NCBI RefSeq assembly: GCF_000297095.1
Contig: NZ_AEEA01000128.1
Coordinates: 12,001 to 76,000 of the forward strand
From: Treponema primitia ZAS-1
Lineage (GTDB): Bacteria > Spirochaetota > Spirochaetia > Treponematales > Breznakiellaceae
DNA length: 64,000 bases
Direction: 5' to 3'
Shown: piece by piece, positions 1 through 8,239 of the stretch
Numbering within the stretch: the stretch's first letter is position 1
Layout of the letters: each line of letters opens with the position of its first letter
Notes under the pieces: model-generated
Database searches by the model: none
Told to the model about the DNA's origin: nothing
The model's input: the letters and a program-made list of their open reading frames with translations, nothing else
Program-made: the position numbers and the translations under genes

Positions 1-195
1 CCAGGCCGTAATTGCATTGAATTTACGTACAAATGAATAAACCGCCTGAGTTTTACCATAGCCAGCCCCGGCAGTTACGGTAACAATGGGACTCTGCACT
101 GCCATTTCCAGCAATCCATGTACCTGAGGCCGGTCCAAATAAATCTGATGTCCGGGAGCCATGGGGACATTACTGTAAAATAATCGTTCCTGCAT
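1..195 (-). CDS. MalT-like LuxR-family ATP-dependent regulator, N-terminal fragment
   Basis: Only the first 65 codons are present; the gene runs off the left edge of the window. The translated start reads MQERLFYSN..., followed by a proline-rich stretch, the phrase LDRPQVHGLLE and then a Walker A P-loop, GAGYGKT, at residues 43-49. This order (a 'R-P-x-L-x-x-L-L' arm directly before an 'AGxGYGKT' loop) is typical of the NTPase domain of large MalT-type signal-transduction ATPases of the LuxR family, about 900 residues long, which end in a helix-turn-helix. The HTH and the sensory TPR region are outside the window, so the inducer and target genes cannot be told. It is transcribed divergently from the fliG-like gene across about 240 bp of AT-rich DNA. 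The family call is confident; the role is not. Confidence 0.72.
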   Translation of the reverse strand, partial: MQERLFYSNVPMAPGHQIYLDRPQVHGLLEMAVQSPIVTVTAGAGYGKTQAVYSFVRKFNAITAW

Positions 196-403
196 AATCT
201 CGCCTAAATTTTGGTAAAAACGGGACAGGAATGCTAAGTAGTTCTACAAAAAAAGACCCTTTCTTTTTAGCATTTTTTACTTTGCGAATGAAAGTGTAAA
301 TAAGTTCATGCTAATTGTCAAGAAAATTTGTGAAATTTTTTATTATTATTATTCCTCTATTAATTGTATGTTTATTTGAAGAAATATCGCCTAAGTACCA
401 TCC

Positions 404-432
404 TTGAAGCCCCGCCCCCTTTCGCGTACTAT
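404..432 (+). promoter_or_regulatory. Promoter of fliG-like gene, predicted leaderless
   Basis: TTGAAG at 404-409, a 17-nt spacer, and TACTAT at 427-432. The -10 box ends 6 nt before ATG 439, so transcription should start at or next to the start codon. No Shine-Dalgarno sequence precedes the ATG. A further AT-rich stretch (196-400) lies upstream between the divergent genes; it contains TTGTCA at 315-320 but no clearly better promoter. Confidence 0.5.
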
Positions 433-438
433 AGGGAT

Positions 439-1737
439 ATGGCGAAGATTAGAACCCCGGTATGGCCGGAATTGTCATCAGAAGATACAGGAGCCAAGAC
501 GCCGGGCGCTAAAGCGCCTTTGAGCCACGGTATTGCGGCGTATCAGAATACCATGAAGCCGAAGGAATCTGTACCGGAACCTCCTCCGCGCCGTCCCCCG
601 ATAATTCCCGAAGATGGGTTTGTAAAGACCGGGGAGACCACTGAGCCCCGGCCCGACCCTAACGTTGATGAAAATCCCTTTCTAAAACTGCCCAAGGTCC
701 TCCCCCGCCAAAAGGATGCTGGTGAAGCGGACTCAAAACTCCGGCGGGTGGCCAAGTTTCTCATCCTTATCGGTGGGGACGAGGCGGCGGGCATCCTTTC
801 CAAGCTTGATGTGGAGCAGGTGGAAGCCATTTCCCGGGAAATCGCTACTATCCGGGGAATTTCCAAGGAGGAGGCTGCGGAGGTCCTTGAGGAATTCCGT
901 TCCCTCCTATCTTCCACCTACGGTGTTTTAGGCGCTTCCTCCGGCGGCGTAGAAGCTGCCCGGCGCCTCCTCTACGCCGCCTTTGGAGCTGAAAAGGGGA
1001 GTGACTTCCTCAACAGGGCTCTACCGGAAACCAAGGAAAATGCTCTCAGCTTTTTAGAGGACTTTACCGGTGAGCAGATAGCTCTGCTCCTAAAGGAAGA
1101 GTTCCCCGCGGCGGCGGCGCTGATTCTCTCCCGGCTGCCTTCTAAATTATCCGCATCGGTCCTGGTCAATATTGAACCGGGACGCAAGATGGAGATTGTC
1201 AAACGCATAGCCCATCAAGGCCAGACCGCTCCTGAGGTACTGGAACAGGTAGCAGCGGCGCTGCGGGAAAAGGCCCGTCGCCTGGGCAGCAGTACCGCTG
1301 CGAATAATCAGATCAACCTTGACGGCCGGAACGCCCTGGCGGCGATCCTGAAACAATCGGATTATTCCTTTGGGGATCGTATACTCCAGGAGCTTGATGA
1401 GGAGGATCCCGAATTAAGCCAGGAACTCAAGGAACGGCTCCATACCCTGGAGGATGTGATCAAGGCCGAGGACCGTCCGCTTCAGGAAAAATTCAGGTCC
1501 ATGACGGATCAGGATATCGCCCTGCTTCTTAAAGGTAAGGACGCTGAATTTACCGACAAGATCCTCTCAAACGTTTCCGCCCAGCGGCGTAACGAGATAC
1601 GGGAGGAGATCCGCATCATGGGGCCGGTACCCCGGCGGGATGTGGACGAGGCGGTGAAGGCCTTCCTCACCTGGTTCAGACAGTGCCGAGAAGAGGGACG
1701 AATTTTACTCATCGATGATAAGGATGTGATCCTATGA
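439..1737 (+). CDS. fliG: FliG-like flagellar motor switch protein
   Basis: Predicted component of the flagellar C-ring at the cytoplasmic face of the motor, where FliG couples stator ion flow to rotation. The 432-residue product has a proline-rich N-terminal extension of about 90 residues. A FliG N-terminal domain follows (AKFLILIGGDEAAGILSKL, then EEAAEVLEEFRSLL), then a middle domain (EQIALLLKEEFPAAAALILSRL, the FliG pattern of helices ending in 'LP') and a C-terminal charged armadillo-like domain (RSMTDQDIALLLKGKD...RNEIREEI). Ordinary FliG is about 340 residues. The extra length suggests the FliG1-type paralogue that spirochaetes carry beside canonical FliG2, but this is inference. I chose ATG 439 over an in-frame ATG at 364 because a promoter with a 17-nt spacer ends 6 nt before 439. 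The stop overlaps the next start (ATGA), so translation is coupled to the peptidase gene. Confidence 0.78.
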   Translation: MAKIRTPVWPELSSEDTGAKTPGAKAPLSHGIAAYQNTMKPKESVPEPPPRRPPIIPEDGFVKTGETTEPRPDPNVDENPFLKLPKVLPRQKDAGEADSKLRRVAKFLILIGGDEAAGILSKLDVEQVEAISREIATIRGISKEEAAEVLEEFRSLLSSTYGVLGASSGGVEAARRLLYAAFGAEKGSDFLNRALPETKENALSFLEDFTGEQIALLLKEEFPAAAALILSRLPSKLSASVLVNIEPGRKMEIVKRIAHQGQTAPEVLEQVAAALREKARRLGSSTAANNQINLDGRNALAAILKQSDYSFGDRILQELDEEDPELSQELKERLHTLEDVIKAEDRPLQEKFRSMTDQDIALLLKGKDAEFTDKILSNVSAQRRNEIREEIRIMGPVPRRDVDEAVKAFLTWFRQCREEGRILLIDDKDVIL

Positions 1738-4700
1738 TATTACAAAGCGGTTTTGAAATACTGGAAACGGTTGATCTTGCGGAGTTGGAAGCCAAGGGTA
1801 TCTGGGCCCGGCATGTAAAAAGCGGCGCCGAAGTTTTTCATATCCTCAACAAGGATACGGAAAATCTCTTCGGCTTTGCCTTTGCCACCGCTCCGGAGGA
1901 TTCCACCGGGGTCGCCCATATCCTGGAACATTCGGTGCTCTGCGGTTCGGCCAACTATCCCCTGAAGGATGCCTTTCTGGTTTTAGCCCAGGGAAGCCTC
2001 CAGACCTACCTCAACGCCTGGACCTTTCCGGATAAAACGGTATACCCCGCAAGTTCCGTAAACGAGCAGGACTACTTCAACCTCATGGCGGTCTACGGGG
2101 ATGCGGTGTTCCGGCCCCTGCTTTCGGAATGGACCTTCATGCAGGAAGGGCATCGTTTGAGCTTTGAAGAAAATCCCGGCGAAGGCGCCGGAGCAAAGCC
2201 GGGAGCGAAACTTTCTATTACCGGGGTTGTTTACAACGAGATGAAGGGCGCGTACTCATCCCTGGACGAGTACGCAGGACGCTGGTCTGTCCGGGCGGTA
2301 CTGCCGGATACACCCTACGCCTTTGATTCCGGCGGGGACCCGGAGAAAATACCGGATCTAACCTGGGAGGGATTGAAGGAATTCCACCGGCGGAAGTACT
2401 CACCCGCAAACTGCCGTATCTTTCTGGCGGGGAATATTCCCACGGAAAAGCAGCTTAGTTTTCTTAACGAAAAATTTCTTTCCGTCCTCCCGGCGGGCAA
2501 TGCGGCGCCGCCCATTCCCAGGGCTAAGAGATGGACTGCCCCGCAAAACATCACCATCCCCTCCCCTGCCGGTGGTGAACAGAAATCCACCGTGGTCCTC
2601 AGCTGGCTCTGCGGGGACACCACGGATATGAATGAAACTATCGCCCTGGGGGCGCTGACAGAAATACTGCTTGGCCATGACGGGTCCCCCCTGACCCGGC
2701 TGCTCATTGAATCCGGGCTTGGGGAGGATCTTGCCCCCGCAACGGGGCTGGAAAATGAATCCCGGGAAACCCTCTTTAGCGCCGGGCTGCGGGGGGTGGA
2801 TCGGCAAAATGGGAACGGAGACATCAGCGGTAAAATAGAAAAACTAATCATGGATGAATTACGGCGCCTGGCATCGGATGGAATTCCAAAGGAAGAAATT
2901 GAAGCGGCATTACTGTCCATGGAATTCTCCAACCGGGAGATACGCCGGTCCGGCGGACCCTATTCACTGGTGTGGATGCGACGCTCCCTCCGGTCCTGGC
3001 TCCACGGAGCGCGGCCCTGGGACAGCCTGCTCTTTGTCCCGGCATTCACGGAATTAAAACATCGCCTTGCCAAAGACAGCCGGTACTTTGAAAAGCTTAT
3101 CGAAACGTATTTGCTGGATAACCCCCACCGGGCCCTGGTTTCGGTGGACCCCGAGGAGGGGTTCCAGGAAAAGAAGGATGCTGTTCTGGCAGAGGCGCTG
3201 GCAAAAAAAGAAGCGGCCCTTTCAGAAACCGGGCGGCGGGACATACTGGAAAAAGCCGCCGCCCTGGAAACACTACAGAGTGAAGGGGAGAGCCCCGAGG
3301 CCTTAGCGACCATTCCCCACCTTTCCCGGAAGGACCTGGTTCCGGAAATCGAAGCGGTCCCCCGGGAGATCCTGGATGCCCGGGGCATACCTGCGCTGAC
3401 CCATGAACTTTTCACCAACGGGATTACCTACCTGGATATGGCCTTTCCCCTGGACATCCTGGAACCCGCCGACTACCCCTGGTTCCCCCTCTTTTCCCGC
3501 TGCGTAGTATCACTGGGGCTGCCGGGGATGGACTACGGCGCAGTCTCCAGCCTTCTGGCCCGCACCACCGGGGCCTTCTACGCCACCCTCCAGACCGGCT
3601 CCTGCCTGCCGGGCTTTTCCCGTACCGCCGCCCTTCCCACGGGAATACTGGATCTACGCGGCCGGGACTGGCTTTGCTTCCGGCTCAAGGCCCTGGACGA
3701 AAGGATACCCGATTCCCTGAACCTGGTCCGGCGCATCATTACTGAGGCGGATTTTTCCGACCAGCGGCGTATCCGGGACCTGGTCCTGGAAATGAAGAAC
3801 GATACCGATTCAAGCCTGGCCCCAGCGGGGCACAGTTACGCCATGGGCCGCTCGGGCCGTCTCTTCTCCCGCTCCCATGCGGTGGAGGAAATCTGGAACG
3901 GCATTTCCCAGCTTGAGACGGTTCATAAAATTGCCGATACGGATACTGCGGAAATCTGCAGGGTCCTCATCCGCATACGGGATACCCTGATAAGCCGCGG
4001 GGGACTGCTGGTAAATATTACCGGAAACGCCGGCGCCATACGGGGCGCAGTGAAGGGCGCGGCGGAAGCGTTCAGCAGCTTTGGCGCCCCCCGACCCCGG
4101 AACACCCTTACTGCGGCGGAGACGCCCTTCTTCGATCAGCTCAAAAATGGCGCCGATACTCCCAGGGCAGAAGTCCTGTCCTCCCCTTCCCTTCAGGTAG
4201 GTTTTGCCGCAGTAACCCTGCCGGGCTCTTTCCTGAACACCCCCAGGCCGGGTATAGAACCGGTGTTGGCCCACCAGCTTTCCACCGGCGCACTCTGGGA
4301 GGAGATACGCATGAAGGGGGGCGCATACGGAGCCTTTGCCCACCCTGATTTGGCGGAGGGGATTTTTTCCCTTTCCACTTACCGCGATCCGGGCCCCCTC
4401 CGTTCCCTGGAAGCCTTTCCGGGTATCCTTGAAGCGGCTGCAAGAGACACCCCGGACGAGGAAGCCCTGACCAAGGCGGTGATCGGCAGTTTTGCCCAGG
4501 AGACCCGGCCCCGAACCGGCGCCGAAAAGGGGCTTTCGGATTTCGTCCGTTTCCTCTACGGCATTGAGGATGGACACCGGGCAAACAAGCTGCAATCCAT
4601 GGTTTCAATCACCCCAGAGGAACTTTGTGCCGCAGCAAAACGGCTTGCCGCTGCCGCCGGTGAACAAGGCCGGGGCATACCTACGGTAATCGCCGGGACT

Positions 4701-4760
4701 GCGGAGGCGGAAAAGGCGGCGGCTAAACTGGGGGTGGAGATACGGAAGCTGCCGGTGTAA
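1734..4760 (+). CDS. M16C family zinc metallopeptidase (presequence-protease/falcilysin type)
   Basis: Predicted cytoplasmic zinc peptidase of 1008 residues that degrades peptides inside a closed chamber built from four homologous domains. The inverted zinc motif HILEH lies at residues 62-66 in the context GVAHILEHSVLCGS, and the distal region with NEMKGAYSS carries the conserved second half of the M16C active site. The C-terminal half is weakly similar to the first half, as expected for the fused two-lobe M16C subfamily. No signal peptide is seen. The start overlaps the fliG-like stop by 4 nt. This coupling is odd functionally and may only reflect operon packing. The family call is secure; the substrate is unknown. 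Confidence 0.88.
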   Translation: MILQSGFEILETVDLAELEAKGIWARHVKSGAEVFHILNKDTENLFGFAFATAPEDSTGVAHILEHSVLCGSANYPLKDAFLVLAQGSLQTYLNAWTFPDKTVYPASSVNEQDYFNLMAVYGDAVFRPLLSEWTFMQEGHRLSFEENPGEGAGAKPGAKLSITGVVYNEMKGAYSSLDEYAGRWSVRAVLPDTPYAFDSGGDPEKIPDLTWEGLKEFHRRKYSPANCRIFLAGNIPTEKQLSFLNEKFLSVLPAGNAAPPIPRAKRWTAPQNITIPSPAGGEQKSTVVLSWLCGDTTDMNETIALGALTEILLGHDGSPLTRLLIESGLGEDLAPATGLENESRETLFSAGLRGVDRQNGNGDISGKIEKLIMDELRRLASDGIPKEEIEAALLSMEFSNREIRRSGGPYSLVWMRRSLRSWLHGARPWDSLLFVPAFTELKHRLAKDSRYFEKLIETYLLDNPHRALVSVDPEEGFQEKKDAVLAEALAKKEAALSETGRRDILEKAAALETLQSEGESPEALATIPHLSRKDLVPEIEAVPREILDARGIPALTHELFTNGITYLDMAFPLDILEPADYPWFPLFSRCVVSLGLPGMDYGAVSSLLARTTGAFYATLQTGSCLPGFSRTAALPTGILDLRGRDWLCFRLKALDERIPDSLNLVRRIITEADFSDQRRIRDLVLEMKNDTDSSLAPAGHSYAMGRSGRLFSRSHAVEEIWNGISQLETVHKIADTDTAEICRVLIRIRDTLISRGGLLVNITGNAGAIRGAVKGAAEAFSSFGAPRPRNTLTAAETPFFDQLKNGADTPRAEVLSSPSLQVGFAAVTLPGSFLNTPRPGIEPVLAHQLSTGALWEEIRMKGGAYGAFAHPDLAEGIFSLSTYRDPGPLRSLEAFPGILEAAARDTPDEEALTKAVIGSFAQETRPRTGAEKGLSDFVRFLYGIEDGHRANKLQSMVSITPEELCAAAKRLAAAAGEQGRGIPTVIAGTAEAEKAAAKLGVEIRKLPV

Positions 4761-4783
4761 TAATGAGGAACGAGGAGTGAGGA

Positions 4784-5035
4784 ATGGGTAACAAGGAAAA
4801 ACCCGCGGTAAGCGGGGAGCCGGTAGTATTACTGCACGGGTTTGACGGGGATACCCTCATGGCTGTGGTCCGGGCGGTAAAAAGCGCCGCCGGCGAAGCG
4901 GGGATAGATTCCGGAAGCATCGCCTTTACCACCACCACCCCGACAAATCTGGAGTGGAAGATAAAGGCCCTGATCCGGGAGGTGCGGAAGGAGCATGAGT
5001 ATTTTCAGAAAAACGATGGCAAACAACCAGATTGA
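4784..5035 (+). CDS. DUF3783 family small protein
   Basis: An 83-residue protein with the DUF3783 layout: a hydrophobic strand VVLLHGFDGDTLMAVVRAVK, a central strand ending 'TPTN', and a C-terminal helix LEWKIKALIREVRKEHEYFQ. Function of the family is unknown. It starts 23 nt after the peptidase gene with GAGGAG-like sequence upstream, so it is probably the third gene of the fliG operon. The last 82 nt before the divergent tail (4934-5015) are repeated at 5640-5721 on the far side of the BrnT/BrnA module, so the current 3' end may be original or a replacement. Confidence 0.7.
   Translation: MGNKEKPAVSGEPVVLLHGFDGDTLMAVVRAVKSAAGEAGIDSGSIAFTTTTPTNLEWKIKALIREVRKEHEYFQKNDGKQPD
4934..5015 (+). 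repeat. 82-bp direct repeat, copy 1 (inside DUF3783 gene)
   Basis: Matches 5640-5721 over 82 nt with three differences by eye: CTG/CCG, GTG/GTA and GAG/GAA. The two copies bracket the BrnT/BrnA module. Beyond each copy the tails diverge. Confidence 0.88.
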
Positions 5036-5048
5036 AGTTTCTTTTTTA

Positions 5049-5312
5049 TTACACTTCAATTCTATTTTTGTATTTTTGTGCATATAAATCCAAAATTTCG
5101 TTTATCATATTTTGATATTTTATATCATGCTCTTCGGCATACTTTTTATAAAATTCTACACTCCTACTATTTAAAGTTATAGTGATTTTTGTTTTTGGCT
5201 CTTTTCTTACCAATTTCTCCGGAGGAGGCAAAAAATCTTTTACCATTTCTCCTTCCATAATACTTTTTCCAATGTCTTTTGGTGATTTAGTATAAATTAT
5301 TTTTCTGTTCAT
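5049..5312 (-). CDS. brnA: BrnA-type antitoxin
   Basis: An 87-residue antitoxin of the BrnT/BrnA type II module. It has the BrnA C-terminal ribbon-helix-helix half: ITITLNSRSVEFYKKYAEEHDIKYQ, then MINEILDLYAQ. The N-terminal half (PKDIGKSIMEGEMVKDFLPPPEKLV) is the toxin-binding arm. The start at 5312 is preceded by a GGGAGAG ribosome-binding site; an in-frame ATG upstream lies inside the toxin gene and has no such site. The gene overlaps the toxin 3' end by 26 nt, the usual order of toxin first, antitoxin second. It is expected to bind and neutralise BrnT and repress the shared promoter at 5573-5601. Confidence 0.85.
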   Translation of the reverse strand: MNRKIIYTKSPKDIGKSIMEGEMVKDFLPPPEKLVRKEPKTKITITLNSRSVEFYKKYAEEHDIKYQNMINEILDLYAQKYKNRIEV

Positions 5313-5565
5313 ATTTATCTCTCCCTTCACGCCAGTATCCGGCTCCAAATATACGAATATTTTCATCCCGCATGGTAAACCTTACCGTTGCAATACCTTT
5401 TCCCGTATTTCCAATACAGAAAAACCTTTCTTCTTTTGCCGAATGCATTTTATCTTTAATAATTATCCTCTTTGGGTCAAAAAATGCCTCCTGGGCTTCC
5501 GGAAATGACATATGGTGTTTTTCGATATTTTCTTGGTTCTTTCCTTCATTCCATTCAAAACCCAT
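5287..5565 (-). CDS. brnT: BrnT-type ribonuclease toxin
   Basis: A 92-residue toxin of the BrnT family, RelE-fold ribonucleases that cleave RNA and stop translation. Recognisable elements are the N-terminal FEWNEGKNQENIEKHHMSFPEA, the middle KEERFFCIGNTGKGIATVRFT and the C-terminal IRIFGAGYWREGRDKYE, which hold the family's conserved W-(D/N)-xx-K-N start and R...R-x-Y end. ATG 5565 sits 7 nt after a consensus -10 box with no Shine-Dalgarno sequence, so translation is probably leaderless. The module is AT-rich compared with the flanking operons and bracketed by an 82-bp direct repeat, both signs of acquisition. Confidence 0.88.
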   Translation of the reverse strand: MGFEWNEGKNQENIEKHHMSFPEAQEAFFDPKRIIIKDKMHSAKEERFFCIGNTGKGIATVRFTMRDENIRIFGAGYWREGRDKYEQKNNLY

Positions 5566-5572
5566 ACATACT

Positions 5573-5601
5573 ATTATACATATTATTTACCATATTGTCA
5601 A
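5573..5601 (-). promoter_or_regulatory. Consensus sigma-70-type promoter of brnT-brnA
   Basis: On the minus strand TTGACA (5596-5601), a 17-nt spacer and TATAAT (5573-5578), a full match to the consensus. Only 7 nt separate the -10 box from the brnT start codon, leaving no room for a ribosome-binding site. Confidence 0.8.
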
Positions 5602-5628
5602 GCGCCATTACTGCCTACAAAAAAGAAG

Positions 5629-5741
5629 AGGAATTTACTACCACCCCGACAAATCCGGAGTGGAAGATAAAGGCCCTGATCCGGGAGGTACGGAAGGAGC
5701 ATGAATATTTTCAGAAAAACGCGGGTGGGCAATCCGATTAA
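5629..5741 (+). pseudogene. Duplicated 3' fragment of the DUF3783 gene
   Basis: A 37-codon piece ending in TAA that encodes PTNPEWKIKALIREVRKEHE-, nearly identical to the C-terminus of the intact gene at 4784-5035. It has no start codon or ribosome-binding site of its own. Positions 5640-5721 are the second copy of the 82-bp repeat. It is best read as the piece of the interrupted gene left beyond the inserted BrnT/BrnA segment. Confidence 0.75.
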
Positions 5742-5759
5742 AAACTTTTCCCCCAGGTC

Positions 5760-5800
5760 TTCCCCGTCTTCCGCCACTGAGGACGGGGAATGATGTTTTT
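5760..5800 (+). terminator. Rho-independent terminator
   Basis: A 9-bp perfect stem, TTCCCCGTC (5760-5768) with GACGGGGAA (5782-5790), followed after 5 nt by five Ts. It fits the end of the former fliG-peptidase-DUF3783 transcript now displaced beyond the toxin module. Confidence 0.6.
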
Positions 5801-5821
5801 ATTATGGTTTTTAATTTACTG

Positions 5822-5864
5822 TAGTAAAAGGATTGTAAACATATCTGTTACAATCTTTTTACTA
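5822..5864. terminator. Bidirectional terminator hairpin
   Basis: A 17-bp inverted repeat with one mismatch, TAGTAAAAGGATTGTAA (5822-5838) against TTACAATCTTTTTACTA (5848-5864), loop of 9 nt. It lies between convergent transcription units, just before the stop codon of the minus-strand zinc protein gene. Confidence 0.55.
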
Positions 5865-5877
5865 TAACAATATTATT

Positions 5878-6318
5878 TTACCAATATCCAAATGCCTTTT
5901 TTACCAGGCCCCGAATAAATAGTGGAATAATAAAACAAACTAAAACAAGACCCAACCACCATCCAACCAAGAAGAAATATAACCAATGCATTCTTCGTGA
6001 ACGATAATAACCACCAACCCCGCCACTTGCAGCTGCCGCCGCAGATGCTGCTGCGCTTGAACTGGCGGAATTGTTATTATTATTACTAATAATAATGGGC
6101 GATTGTTTTTGATTTGCGGCATCCTTCAATGCCTGCATCTGAGCTTCCATTCTTGTTTCCTTTGAAACATCGGTCGTTGCTTCATTTAAAACCTTGTCGA
6201 CATCATTTTTACAGACCATCTTGCCTTTTACGGGAACAAGACAATCCTTACAGAAAAATTGCCCGCAGTGCGTACACAGTCCAACGGCCTCCCGATCAGG
6301 ATGATTAACACAGTTCAT
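5878..6318 (-). CDS. B-box-like zinc-binding membrane protein
   Basis: A 146-residue protein that starts MNCVNHPDREAVGLCTHCGQ, with FFCKDCLV next: a B-box type zinc site of Cys/His pairs seen in many small bacterial membrane proteins. The middle is a low-complexity linker (runs of Asn, then Ser and Ala). The C-terminus is one long membrane segment, LYFFLVGWWLGLVLVCFIIPLF. The start at 6318 is supported by AAGGAG 7 nt upstream. Function is unknown. It is AT-richer than the core genes and lies next to an uncharacterised lipoprotein gene on the same strand, 60 nt away, so they may be co-transcribed. Confidence 0.68.
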   Translation of the reverse strand: MNCVNHPDREAVGLCTHCGQFFCKDCLVPVKGKMVCKNDVDKVLNEATTDVSKETRMEAQMQALKDAANQKQSPIIISNNNNNSASSSAAASAAAAASGGVGGYYRSRRMHWLYFFLVGWWLGLVLVCFIIPLFIRGLVKKAFGYW

Positions 6319-6378
6319 AGTATTTCTCCTTTTGATTCTCTTTATTATTCGATGGGCAACGCCCACTAAAATAATTTT

Positions 6379-7224
6379 TTACTTTTTCTCTTTTATAACA
6401 TCTCCTATTCCGTTAAGAATGCTTCCAAGTCCACCCAAAATACTTGCAGCGCCCTCTCCTGCATTTTTCAATATTGATCCAGTTTCATTGATTGCTGACC
6501 CAAATAACACTTGATTGGAAATATCATTTAAATCATTTTGCAATAAGCTTACTTGATATTGTTCAATATTATTTAAATCCAATTTTAGGGCATTTTTAAG
6601 TGCAATGTTCGCATGGTCTATATTAGCTTTCCCTGCATTCCAATCTTTAGCTGAAATATCCAATTTTGCAGAAGCTATATCAAGTTTAACTTCAGTTAAT
6701 ATTTTTATTGTACCATTATTAAATGGCTTATTCGGTTTCTCAAATAATTGTAAATGAATATTATTGTATCCATTTATTGAATCTGTATGCTTTTGATCAA
6801 TTGCGTTTAAGGTTGTTTCTACGTGAAGATTTATATAAGCTGCAGTATCCCAACCGCGAATTTTTTTATTTGTATCTTTGTAATATCCATCTGATGTTAT
6901 ACTCTTGCCTATATCTTTTGCAATTTCTGTTTGCAGTTCCATTTTATTTTTTGTATCGGCTATTTCTGTTACTATTTCTTTAATGTTTTCATAATCTGAA
7001 TTTGACAATGTTCCTATTACATTTTCATAACCAGTCAGTTCCTTAACAAGTTTATTAAAAGTTATAATAGTTTTTTCGGCTTTATCGATTTCTTTTAAAA
7101 ACGTTGATGAAAATTGTTCAAATTGACTCGTTCCATTAGGTGTACTTGCACATGACATACTGAGCACCGAAAATATTAAAAAATATATAAAAAATAATGA
7201 GTAATGTTTCATTTGCTTTTTCAT
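6379..7224 (-). CDS. Putative lipoprotein of unknown function
   Basis: A 281-residue exported protein. The N-terminus has a lysine-rich start, a hydrophobic core (YSLFFIYFLIFSV) and the lipobox LSMSC, with Cys about residue 25 as the likely lipidated residue. The mature part is helical and polar, rich in Asn, Lys and Ile, with coiled-coil-like stretches, and ends in a glycine-rich segment (GAGEGAASILGGLGSILNGIGD) that could be amphipathic or membrane-active. No family is recognised. A GGAGG sequence 11 nt upstream supports the start. Codon and base use are clearly AT-rich compared with neighbours outside the 5-9 kb patch. Confidence 0.6.
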   Translation of the reverse strand: MKKQMKHYSLFFIYFLIFSVLSMSCASTPNGTSQFEQFSSTFLKEIDKAEKTIITFNKLVKELTGYENVIGTLSNSDYENIKEIVTEIADTKNKMELQTEIAKDIGKSITSDGYYKDTNKKIRGWDTAAYINLHVETTLNAIDQKHTDSINGYNNIHLQLFEKPNKPFNNGTIKILTEVKLDIASAKLDISAKDWNAGKANIDHANIALKNALKLDLNNIEQYQVSLLQNDLNDISNQVLFGSAINETGSILKNAGEGAASILGGLGSILNGIGDVIKEKK

Positions 7225-7476
7225 AAAATCTCGTACCTCCGCTGCGAATGGCTTTTATATCAAAGGGTAATACCCGTTTTATTATTAAATCCTCACCAGG
7301 TACAAATGACCTTCTTATATGTGTATGATTTTTCATACACATATTTCTTAATTCATAAATTACCCTTGCTAATAGTAAATATTTTATAATTTTATTGGCT
7401 ATTTGCGATAACGTCAAGCTAATAACATAATAATTTGTTTGCTATAAGAATAAGTGATTTAAATTCAAGGTAGAAT

Positions 7477-7824
7477 ATGACCGAATATGAATTGCGGAAG
7501 ATACTTAGTATAAACTTGAAACGGTATCGTGCTTACCGCAAGTTTTCCCAAGCTGATTTGGCTGAAAAACTTGGTATATCTATCCCTTTTTTAAGTGATG
7601 TTGAAAACGGTAGAAAATGGGTATCTCCGGTAACATTGGTGAAATTCGCTGCGGCTTTGAACATTGAACCCTATGAGCTGTTTAAGCCGGAAGATGTCTT
7701 ATCCCCAAGTATAGCAAGCGCCCTTTCAAAGTGGAGCGATGAAGTTTCCGAAGCTGTTACTCAAACCCTTAGCAATATCCGGGATCATTATCTTACTGAA
7801 TCTAATATTCCGCATAAAGACTGA
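7477..7824 (+). CDS. XRE-family helix-turn-helix regulator
   Basis: A 115-residue protein with one HTH_3 domain in the first 70 residues: LRKILSINLKRYRAYRKFSQ, then ADLAEKLGISIPFLSDVENGRKWVSPVTLVKFAAALNIEPYELF. The C-terminal 45 residues are helical and probably mediate dimerisation. AAGGTAG precedes the ATG. Likely a repressor of a nearby accessory module; no partner toxin is evident. Its 3' end touches a truncated rhuM remnant read from the opposite strand, so the gene arrived with, or cut into, that remnant. Confidence 0.72.
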   Translation: MTEYELRKILSINLKRYRAYRKFSQADLAEKLGISIPFLSDVENGRKWVSPVTLVKFAAALNIEPYELFKPEDVLSPSIASALSKWSDEVSEAVTQTLSNIRDHYLTESNIPHKD

Positions 7825-7834
7825 CATCCAGAAT

Positions 7835-8181
7835 TGGGTGGCTCGTTTTGAATTTACCCGGTAACCAACTGCAATAATTGCATCAAGGTTATAATAATCT
7901 ATTTGCCGTGTTACTTCCCGATTCCTTTCCCGACGAACTTGTGCAAATTTTGCACTGGTTGATCTTTTATCAAACTCACCTTCGTCAAATATATTCAAGA
8001 GATGTTTGGTTATAACACTCCTGTCAATATCAAATAATTCGGACATTCGATCCTGGGTGAGCCACAGGCTTTCATTGTGGACCAACACTTCAACCTTGAT
8101 GTCATTGGTTTCTGGATGGTAAATGATGATTTCCCTAACTGAAGATAGCGGTAGAAGATTATCACTACTAGATGCTCTCAT
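7835..8181 (-). pseudogene. RhuM-family gene, 3'-truncated remnant
   Basis: About 110 residues match the N-terminal part of RhuM (a virulence-associated family with a KilA-N/ORF11-like DNA-binding start): IIIYHPETNDIKVEVLVHNE, then SLWLTQDRMSELFDIDRSVITKHL and YYNLDAIIAVGYRVNSKRATQF. Immediately after ATQF-W the frame runs antisense through the XRE gene and loses all similarity. A complete RhuM is near 300 residues or more, so about two thirds are missing. The open frame continues to 7726 but that part is not homologous. Confidence 0.75.
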
Positions 8182-8239
8182 GATAAAACTCCCATGATGT
8201 AAATCTGCATTGCACTATCATTTCTTGTTATTATTCCTG

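Noticed and set aside
364..438. Upstream in-frame start for the fliG-like gene
   Set aside because: The extra 25 residues lie upstream of a well-spaced promoter and have no ribosome-binding site.
3810..4595. 261-codon minus-strand frame inside the M16C gene
   Set aside because: Shadow of the conserved peptidase C-terminal half; low-complexity translation.
5577..5640. Possible CRISPR or short tandem repeats
   Set aside because: No regularly spaced repeats of 25-40 bp were found anywhere in the window.
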